Assembly (NCBI GenBank): GCA_030407005.1
Contig: JAUDYN010000005.1
Span: forward strand, 3,348,001-3,412,000
DNA from: Desarmillaria ectypa
Lineage: Eukaryota > Basidiomycota > Agaricomycetes > Agaricales > Physalacriaceae
Length of the DNA: 64,000 nt
Direction: 5' to 3'
Positions 56,501 through 64,000 of this stretch are shown in pieces; the first letter of the stretch is position 1; every line of letters begins with the position of its first letter. The notes under the pieces are model-generated. The model was given only the letters and a program-made list of their open reading frames with translations. It did not search any database and was not told where the DNA came from. The position numbers were made by a program, and so were the translations under genes.

Positions 56501-57618
56501 CTGCCGCCTATGTACGGCACCAAAGAACCAAGGAGCGGTCTCGAGATACAAGTTGCAAAGCCGATAACCTTCGTTCCATTCTGGGACGTGGTTTTCGACA
56601 AGGTAATCAAGACTAATTCCTGAGGGTACCGTTGAGAATGGAAAGCTGGTTGATGGTTGAGTAACAGGCGGGGCGAGATCTGAGGTCCAGGCTGTGGTCG
56701 AATAACGCGTTTCCGGACTCGCGGAAGATTCCTTGGCCTCATTGACTTCACCCTAGATAGAGACCAGCCTAAGTAATCGAATCGGGAGGGCGAATTACAG
56801 CGTGGCAAACATACAATAAGGAGACTCTGAAGTATTAAGGTCATGAGGCTGCAACGTTGGCGTTAAAGCTTCCGAGGACTTACCTCTTGGCCCGCAGAGC
56901 GTCCGTAGAAAGTGGCAGCACCATCATCGCGAATGGCGAGCGTGCCAAAAGCATCGATATACTGAGAATCATCGGCTTCTTCTGCTTGCATCGCATTGTT
57001 TTCCGATTCTTGTATGGCGGCATGAAGCTCAATACTGGACTTAATCTTCAGCAAATCACGGTCAAGGAGCGGATGGGGCTCGGTTGTCACGGTCGACTGC
57101 AGGATCATAAGAGCGTCCTCAAGTTGCCGAATGCGGTCACTCATATGCGCAATTTTCTGATGGAGCTTTTCTGTATCTGCGAGTACGAACCTGCAGAGTT
57201 GTACGTTGGCATGACATCAACGCATAAAGTTTGAAGGACAGATGTACCTGGTTCCTTGACCCGTGATAAGACTGCCATTGGGACAAATTGCGGAGCAGCC
57301 TCTTCGTTTACAGCTGAAAATGGATGAGTATAGCGTATAAGGTCCCTTGAACGACGAATCATACCTGGAACAGGGTACTGTCTTGTCACATTTGAGCTTC
57401 AGTCTTGAGAGGAAATATGGTCAGAGTGCAATTTCAGACAAATAACGCGCCGACTAACCGCCTGTAACACAACGGGGAAGTCCAGTAACGTAAACCACTC
57501 ATAATAAATGAAACACATACCGACACTCAGCGCATGACAGGCGACCTTGCGAACGTTTTGACTCCTTGTCTTGAACGCGCTGCCCAGAGTTGTTGTCCTT
57601 CCGCGGCTGCGGGGCCAT
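53538..57618 (-). CDS. Zn2Cys6 transcription factor, priB-like, with Gln-rich tail
   Basis: ATG 57618 (MAPQPRKDNNSGQRVQDK) is followed, across two introns, by the Zn2Cys6 cluster: LSCAECR, then RLKLKCDKTVPCSSCKRRGC and ICPNGSLITGQGTR. Next is a coiled stretch (DTEKLHQKIAHMSDRIRQLE) for dimerisation. The fungal_trans domain has IESTWTLMGMSTKLAQS, then GLHRDCARWKL(PPAEVQKRR) and ALFWELFITDCWQ. The C-terminal ~300 residues (about 53640-54560) are very rich in Gln and Pro, a likely activation region. A final short exon after a GTAAGC donor (about 53620) adds GSPRHLLED and a stop at 53538. The zinc cluster and linker resemble priB of Lentinula, linked to early fruit-body formation, but I judged this from memory. 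It is a nuclear regulator of unknown targets. Confidence 0.85.
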
Positions 57619-58843
57619 GAAAGCTAACCCAAGAGACACAGGGTGATATATATATCAAGTCAAGTGCAACGCAACCAATTCGATACGGTACGCAGCCAGA
57701 ATGATGGGGAATGTCACAGAGGCTCCACTGCAAAAAGCAATGTCGATGAGAGATGGACTACCACTCGAGTTGACGACGACAAACACCAGTGAATGTCAAG
57801 AAATGACGGACAGCAAAGTAGGAATAGGAAAAGACACACAAGGCCCAGACACACAAGGTGGTGGTATAAAGTCAAGTTGCAATCCTACCACTAAGCATGA
57901 TGGCGAGGACAGAGAACCGGCCAGGCACTGTAGCCGTAATTTCGTTTCAAAATACAAAATACCCCTAATATACCCTTATCCAGGTATTTTACTCTTTATT
58001 TGGGCGGGTTTTCTACGACGCCTTTCTTAACCCCGAATCGGAGGAACACTGTGTGCCATCAACGTCAACAGGCAGATCGATCAATCCTAAGATCGCTCTC
58101 AATTTTTTTTTTACTTCCGGTTCGAGGGCAGGATAATACCGAACGCCCTGAATGTCATACTGTTTTATTTCCTAGTGAGAGCCTCGACCAACATTCCAGC
58201 CTCTCGAGAACAAGTGGGACACGGCGGAGAAGCAACGCTCTCCCACTGATCATGACTCATGAATAGGCTACGAAAACCCGTTCCGATTAGGTGACGGCTT
58301 AGTTTACATACAAGCTCTCGGCGTTATTGTCGCGTGTGCTCAGCGTGACTAGACGTCTCGGAAAATATGCTTAGAAGGCAGAAAGGAAATCATACGCACC
58401 GCTCGGCCTTGGGAAGCAAGAAGTAATTGCAGCTTATGGAATGAAGGTGATGGAATCACGTCAAGCGGTCATCTCGGAGATCCAGTGGTGGTGCTTGGAT
58501 CTCTAATCCAAATGACGATTTCCGTTTTCCTGGAAGATGAAAATGAAAACGTTCTCGGGGGGAGTAAAGATGTTGAATCTTCGCTCTACATCCGCCGTTC
58601 TTCTTATGACGAAGCGGTGAAAAGCGCCACGACACTGCGGTTTGTAGCTGAATAATGATTGACGACGTCGGCACCATTCGATCATGGCCGTCGATCCCGT
58701 GTCCGTGAAAATACTGGGAAACCCGGACTCATTCGAGTAATCCATTGTATACAATTACACTGACAGATACAGATATACCTGCAATAGTTCAAATATTATG
58801 ACCAAGTGGGAAAACAGTAAATGGGACATTGACAGACAGGCCA
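57619..58843. other. Intergenic, no gene supported
   Basis: This is the upstream region of the priB-like regulator and the 3' flank of the REEP gene. Short frames at 57701-58030, 58000-58266 and 58456-58754 have no motifs. Confidence 0.4.
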
Positions 58844-60009
58844 TCACTCATTCTTGACCCTCTCATACTCAGACGTGCTAGAAGCACCACTCCAGCCGAA
58901 CCAGCTACTTCCCCGCTTCTGAGTAGCAGGTCGCGAATCGTACGAGTGACCAACTCCGTCTTCTCCACCAGGCCCCACATCGTACCCTTCGACGTCGCCT
59001 GGTACTTCTATCTCCTCATATCTGCCGGACACAGACGTGGTACGTTCGCGCAGGTACATGTCCTGGTCTGAAGAAACCCTGGAAGGACTCAATAGCGGCG
59101 ATCCAGATGGCATTGGCTCGCCGACTTTGGGCAGGGCTGCTAGCTCAGCCTCTAGCTGGCGTCGTCTCTCTAGGATGGACCTAGTGGTCAACCCTGACGA
59201 GGACGGCCCCGTCCGCGACGATGTAGGGGTTGGAACTGGAGTCGCTTGTTTCAAAAGTGCTGCGCCTGATGCGACGATGCTGGGTCCATACGACCTCCAG
59301 AACGACGTAACGAGCTGAGTGGGACCTGACACAGTATTGCTGCGCGGCGCTTCTAGCCCACCGCCCGCCGCCGGATCTGGTGAAGACTGCTGTCCCACAC
59401 TGGCCGAAATCTGGTCCCAGAGGGCCCGGGCGCGCGCTTGGACAAAAGAGTACAGTTTAGCTTTCAGGGATGCCGTGGTTGCATCAATTTGTGCTTCGTG
59501 GGTGCTGAAGAACGGCTCTAAATGGTTGATATAGAGATACGTGGATCCCTGCGTCTGAGGAAGGGAAAGGTAGAGGAGAAAGAGCGTCTTTGTGAGGTAA
59601 TAAAACGGGATCCTATAATGAACCGGGATCAGTAAAATGAACGATAAATGAATGTTGTCGATGAAAGGAGGCATGGAACGTAAACACAAAGAAGGCAATA
59701 CTCACCATGAGATCAGCCACTCGGCAACATATTCAACCGCGACAATGCATCCAAGCACTGACCAGTACATAAGCCATCGCTCTAGCTCCTCTTCCGATGC
59801 TGGTCGTTGGCTGAGTGTCTTGTAAGACGCGTATCCAGGGTACAGAAACGCAGACACAGAACTGGCATACATAGCATATAAGTATACTCATCGATAGCAA
59901 GATCCCAATGACAGACGCACCAGATTATTCGCGATGTGAGGTAGAAGAGCATGTCTAGTATGAGGCTTGCTAGAGGCGGTAAAGAAAAAGGGTGTAGGTC
60001 TTGCCTCAT
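58844..60009 (-). CDS. REEP/HVA22 (TB2/DP1) ER membrane-shaping protein
   Basis: Three exons, from start 60009 or, more like the family, 59952 (MLFYLTSRIIC). The first intron begins after 59937 (GTGCGT donor) and gives CSVSAFLYPGYASYKTLSQR, the typical TB2/DP1 start. The block PASEEELERWLMYWSVLGCI, then VAVEYVAEWLISW, IPFYYLTKTLFLLYLSLPQT and QGSTYLYINHLEPFF complete the reticulon-like hairpin domain. A long C-terminal tail follows: helix (LKAKLYSFVQARARALWDQI), Ser/Pro-rich stretch, RRRQLEAELAALPKVGEPMP, and a final acidic, Ser-rich end. Yop1/REEP proteins bend ER tubules. The fungal tail is longer than in yeast Yop1, so regulation by phosphorylation is possible. No defect is seen. Confidence 0.9.
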
Positions 60010-60077
60010 GGCCCCGGGCCTGTTAGGGGTGACGTGATAAGGCAGAGTTTGGTCACGTGCTTCTCATCGTCTTACCC

Positions 60078-61432
60078 ATGGTCCGTCGTCGTCGTCTACT
60101 GTTCACTCGCCGCAAGTCAACAAGAGTCGTCAAAAGACAACTAGGAGGAGATCCAGACACACCATCTCAGGCGCAGTTTATGTCTTGGAACAAATTTGGA
60201 CGGTTTGTCAGTAAGGATTGTCTATTATTTCCTCGTTTTTTGGCTCATCATTCTCTTCTCTAGTGCCGGATGCGGACGGCGTAGGGCATCACATTAAAGT
60301 GAATGACAAGTCCGTCCATTAACCTTCCATTCCAATGCTCCACTCTAATAAACTCAGCGTCCTCGTCTGGCCACAGGGACGAACAATCGATGAGACTCTA
60401 AAGATGGACGAGTATTGGCTGGCCAGAGTGCGCGATATACGATCATCAGAGGATATCCCCGAGGATGTATGTCTTTCTTTGATAACATTTCCTAGCTTCT
60501 AACCGGCATAGGTATGGGTTTTGGCCCAGTGGTACTACTCACCACGCGACGTAGCCGATGTCATCAAGTCTTTGTGAGTACCCTTTGCTTGCGTCACTTT
60601 GCCTTTCATAACGGTGCATACAGTGACCCTGAAGCATGTGGACGACATGAACGGATATTCTCTGACCACTACGACTTTATCCACTCAACAACTATTGATG
60701 GTAGGCGACTTGCCTCCACGGCGGTGTGACGAAGGTTCTGACTAGGTTAGGTATTGCTACTATAAAACAGTACAATGACGGGGATATGGAGCAGGGTGCC
60801 ATAGATAGGGATACTTATTGGTGCCGGTATGCCTTCGAGAGGGAAGCGCGAACACTTGCTGTACGTGTTTTTTCCCTCATTTATATTATTACCAACTCCT
60901 TTCAAAGCCAAAGCCAAGTGACTCTTGTATCTGTCAATGTCCATACGACCCAGACGATGACACTGTAGTCATGCACTTTTGTCCTCGCCCAAGCTGCCGG
61001 AAAACGTATCATCAATCCTGTCTCGTAAAAGAAAAGTTCAAAGAACAAGTCACTCCGGATCGACCATTGCGGCTTCTGTTGTCTTCACCAGATAGCGATG
61101 AACCGTTCGTTGTCCCGGTTAGACGCTCTGCTCGCTTGAAGAAGACCCAGCCTGAACGGATGATTGAGGAGCTCTTGGAGGGTCTCCCAGATGAGTTGGT
61201 CAAAGTGGCGAAGCAGCCTATGGTGAAAGGCGCAAAGTACCCGCTGGGTGGGATTGTTGGAAATATTACGTGGGTGAGCAGGGCGAGGAGGTTGGTGTAT
61301 AATGCTCTCAGTGGCTTTGGTGTCCCGGACGATTGGAAAGACAGTATAGACTGCTCGAAGGCTATCGTAAAATTCAAAGATCGTAATGTCATTCCAGCTC
61401 TGATCTGTCCACAGTGCGAGAGTCCGATATGA
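60078..61432 (+). CDS. BAH-domain protein with PHD-like zinc finger
   Basis: The start at 60078 (MVRRRRLLFTRRKSTRVVKR) is very basic. A BAH domain (about residues 45-170) is spread over several exons: HIKVNDNVLVWPQGRTIDET, YWLARVRDIRSSEDIPEDVW, VLAQWYYSPRDVADVIKS, then HERIFSDHYDFIHSTTIDA. After it, a Cys/His cluster reads CICQCPYDPDDDTVVMHFCP and CRKTYHQSCLVKE, the spacing of a PHD-type finger. The rest has a basic stretch (VRRSARLKKTQPERMIEELL) and a conserved-looking C-terminus with IPALICPQCES. BAH+PHD pairs read chromatin marks in histone-modifying complexes; partners are unknown here. The exon junctions around 60760-60890 were not all fixed. Confidence 0.8.
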
Positions 61433-61573
61433 CTTTTTGTTGTCTCTATTTACCTTATTTATTGCTAGATGCTGTATTTTTCATGAGCTGTATATAATAA
61501 ATAATGTACTATATTGAGGACATTCACCCGTCGTCCGAGGCATGATCACATTGATTGACAGAGTTTGTCCTTG

Positions 61574-62150
61574 ATGGCTTCTACCACCATATCAGACGAT
61601 TGGGATGCACCTTCAGCTTCAACTTCGGTAGGCTCCTGTATTTCCTGGCCATGAGCTCATCGTACTCATTACCAGACGCGAGCAACGGTAGCTGCAGCGC
61701 CAGTAAGGGACGACTGGGAGGACGAGGACGAGGACGAGGACGAGGAGACTCAGGCTCCCACAGAGGAAGCGAACCAGAGATTATGGAACGATGCGTGCGT
61801 CAGGGTCGCTCCATCTAATATACACTGACCAAACTTACAGGAACACCAAATCCGCTGCTCCCATGCCTACCGTCGTCTCGAGCTCGACGCCCACACCCCC
61901 AGCCGCCGCCTTCCAGCCCGTCATGCGCATCCTCAAACGGCCCACGAGCTCTACCAACAGCTCCGTCTCGTCTGATGTGCTTAGTGCGGAGTCTTTCAGG
62001 GAGAGAGAGGCGAGGTACCAGGCGGCGAGGGAGAGGATATTCGGGAATGGTGATTCTGAGCCATCGTCAACGGTGGTCCGGAATCCAAGAGGGCCGGAGA
62101 ATGGTTCTGCAGACAAGGGCTTCACGCGACGTAGGACGGACGATGGGTAG
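61574..62150 (+). CDS. SUZ-domain protein (SZRD1-like)
   Basis: Three exons joined across two introns (first GTAGGC..TACCAG at about 61628-61674, second GTGCGT..TTACAG at about 61797-61840) give about 130-150 aa. The start is MASTTISDDWDAPSASTS; then comes an acidic run from a GAC-GAG repeat (about 61719-61747), EETQAPTEEANQRLWNDA. After a Pro/Ser linker the SUZ motif appears: PVMRILKRPTSS, then SFREREARYQAARERIFGNG. SUZ domains are RNA-binding segments; the small eukaryotic protein SZRD1 has the same simple layout. It lies downstream of the BAH gene in the same orientation. A role in RNA binding is inferred from the domain. Confidence 0.82.
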
Positions 62151-62309
62151 TTCATATTATCATCCTTTTGATTTTCTGTCTACCGGTAAAGTTTCCCGAT
62201 TACATGGGTAGACCTCATGTACATCATACAGTTACATAAAAAAATCAACAAAAAAATGAATTTCTGCATCCATATCGTTTCTTCTACCTCCGTGTTCTGA
62301 ATAGAAAAG

Positions 62310-62675
62310 TCAGATAATATATAACAGCATCTCGTCGTTCAAAGGAAAGTACGGCTGCAAATCTACTGCCGGGCGTATATCCACAGTTTGTTGAAGTCCA
62401 ATACTTGTTTCCAGGGGGTTTAATTTTCTAAGGTTTGCGACCTGCCATTCGTTCTCTTTTCGTTGCCTTTTCGATACGTGGACACGTGCCCATATGCATT
62501 CCATGTCCACGGCTTTCCCCGTACCAGCCTTGACACACTCGGATACGCGACTTGATGAGGATAAAATGAGGGCGAGATGGATCTCAGATTCGCATGGGCG
62601 AAAGAAAAACTCGCTTTCAATATGGACCTCGGTGGGACCAATTCGTATCCCCCGAACCGGGGGGTACGAGGCCAT
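62310..62675 (-). CDS. Possible small hypothetical protein or last exon
   Basis: An open frame of 121 codons starts MASYPPVRGIRIGPTEVHIE and ends RPAVDLQPYFPLNDEMLLYI. It alternates beta-strand-like hydrophobic and charged residues, unlike chance frames in this window. A splice acceptor (GCACAG) stands directly before the ATG, so this may be the last exon of a larger gene reaching up to about 63021. I know of no family for certain. Confidence 0.4.
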   Translation of the reverse strand: MASYPPVRGIRIGPTEVHIESEFFFRPCESEIHLALILSSSSRVSECVKAGTGKAVDMECIWARVHVSKRQRKENEWQVANLRKLNPLETSIGLQQTVDIRPAVDLQPYFPLNDEMLLYII

Positions 62676-63677
62676 CTGTGCATGGGTACTACACCCTACC
62701 TTCGCTGAGGTTACATCATTTCGGAATCTGAAGGCAAATCAGGGTAAAGCCTCCGTGGACGCAGAGAGCCGTGAACTAGAGCTAGATCCAAAGGCTGACG
62801 CAAAGCATGCCACAAGTCCAGGCAACTGCAGAGCATTCCATCTTCTCAGACATCAAGTTCGATAACGAGATACCATACAGACCTTGTGGCACCTTCCGTC
62901 TCAGAGAAATTTCCATCTTCCTAAATCGTAGGAAGACCTGACGCTCCCCCGCAGGCGGCGGTGAAAATAATCTCGTGGCGAGTAAGTATGCCCGGTTGGG
63001 AGAATGAAAAATAAACGGCATCTGTAAATTTATTTGTCAAGCCCAATCACCGCAGTTTTCAAGGAGAACCGACATGGTACTGGGACGAGTTAACGGCCGG
63101 TATTATATAACATATCTTGTCAGAAGAATTACAATCAGCTCGGAAAGCCGAGTTTTTACTTGACGTCACTGATTCGAACGCGACGTGAACTAGTACTTTT
63201 GAACCCTCGTTGTCACTGGAATAGTTAGTGCTATCATGAGAAATATCAGGGGGGGGGGAATCACAGAATATTGACACATACCGGCAACCGACAGATACTA
63301 GCTCAAGATTTCAGATAAAGGATTATCACTTGCATATAACCATTCGCGATATGGGGAAATTACGATCATCATCTGTGATGTAGATTCTCCATCTCGTTTG
63401 TACCAGGGTCGAAGTCCCTCAGGGATGAGGGAGGTTAATTTAGGTTTTATGGAGCCAGGAAGAGTATGACTCATGAGAAACAGGTGGGTAGGAAGAAGCT
63501 TCATATGACCATTTTTTAAAAATCAAAACAAGTTGGCCCGAGTAGATGCATCGTAGCCCCATTGAAGCGTAGGCGCAGTTTTGTGAATGTTGAGTTTTGT
63601 TGCACACCCTCGTAAACTGTAATTTTTAATTAGGACGAATGAAATGCAAGCGGTTATAGGGGAAAGGGTACCGAGAG
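62676..63677. other. Intergenic or unresolved exons
   Basis: Minus-strand frames (62782-63021, 63059-63277, 63298-63504) could include exons of the neighbouring unknown genes, but no joins are convincing. A run of nine G is at about 63250. Confidence 0.25.
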
Positions 63678-64000
63678 TTATGCCATGTCAACGGAGCTTG
63701 GATGAAGGTAAGATATCAGTGGAGCAACAGACGGCGCAGGGTCAATGGGTCTGAGACAAAATGTCTGGTTATTAGGCTCTTCAGTCCTTCGTGACAATTT
63801 TTGGTACTTAATAGCACGGCGACCAGGCCAACGGAATTCAGAGGGCTGTGATTTCCGAGCTTGAAGTGCATGGTCATCATCAAAAACGGAGGTGTATACT
63901 CCGGACTGCAAGGGGATGACACTCGTCTGCAGGGCTTTCGAGACCGGGAGTAGAGGCGGAGTCTCCAGTAGATAGACTGATGTCTCGTCATGGGGTTCCC
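63678..64000 (-). CDS. 3' end of a gene cut by the right edge
   Basis: One frame is open from the right edge to a TAA at 63678: EPHDETSVYLLETPPLLPVS at the edge, then SVIPLQSGVYTSVFDDDHAL and a basic stretch (PSEFRWPGRRAIKYQKLSRR), ending SYLHPSSVDMA. It is about 107 residues without a stop, clearly better than chance, but no domain is recognisable. An intron inside cannot be excluded. Confidence 0.45.
   Translation of the reverse strand, partial: EPHDETSVYLLETPPLLPVSKALQTSVIPLQSGVYTSVFDDDHALQARKSQPSEFRWPGRRAIKYQKLSRRTEEPNNQTFCLRPIDPAPSVAPLISYLHPSSVDMA

Overview
This window is nuclear DNA from a filamentous basidiomycete, most likely an agaricomycete mushroom or wood-decay fungus. Genes are split by many introns of about 45-65 bp with GT..AG ends and CTAAC/CTGAC-like branch sites. 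Several families are typical of agaricomycetes: a 7-TM family unique to these fungi, an MBOAT wax-synthase-like enzyme, F-box relics, a CBM1 secreted protein, an intradiol ring-cleavage dioxygenase and a priB-like Zn2Cys6 regulator. Most of these genes appear only after joining short exons, so many open frames cut across introns. No CRISPR array, rRNA or prokaryotic operon is present. One tRNA gene is certain: tRNA-Gly(GCC) at 43719-43789.

Layout. 1-10 kb: an unrecognised Ser-rich protein, two unrecognised nuclear-looking or small proteins on the minus strand, a 102-aa Cys-rich protein split in three exons, and a 6-exon 7-TM protein with a GC-AG intron. 10-16 kb: a SAP-domain protein of NuSAP type, then a deleted pseudogene copy lying just upstream of an intact MBOAT wax-synthase-like gene. 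16-31 kb is the accessory part: an 8-exon unknown, an intradiol dioxygenase gene with an unexplained interior, a Helitron/PIF1 helicase relic, an F-box relic, a tandem pair of O-methyltransferases (the second with a nonsense codon), a promethin-like membrane protein, and a secreted CBM1 protein with an unnamed C-terminal domain. 31-37 kb holds two divergent PuuE/allantoinase-type deacetylases followed by an NCS1 permease, a plausible purine-nitrogen (allantoin) uptake and use locus. 37-40.6 kb is gene-poor with coding-like debris and a palindromic pair of ACGCGT boxes.

40.6-64 kb is mostly housekeeping and regulation: a Zn2Cys6 regulator, the tRNA, an SRPK-like kinase, a small unknown, the DEAD-box helicase Dbp4/DDX10, battenin (CLN3/BTN1), the priB-like Zn2Cys6 regulator with a Gln-rich tail, a REEP/HVA22 (TB2/DP1) ER-shaping protein, a BAH+PHD-like chromatin protein, a SUZ-domain protein, a possible small unknown, and the 3' end of a gene cut by the right edge.

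The clearest functional group is the allantoin locus. A looser group (dioxygenase, O-methyltransferases, CBM1 protein within about 12 kb) suits a fungus feeding on lignocellulose and phenolics, but co-regulation is only inferred. I found no system I can defend as wholly new. The best leads are the CBM1-linked C-terminal domain, the allantoin locus, and several genes caught in decay. All exon joins were read by eye.
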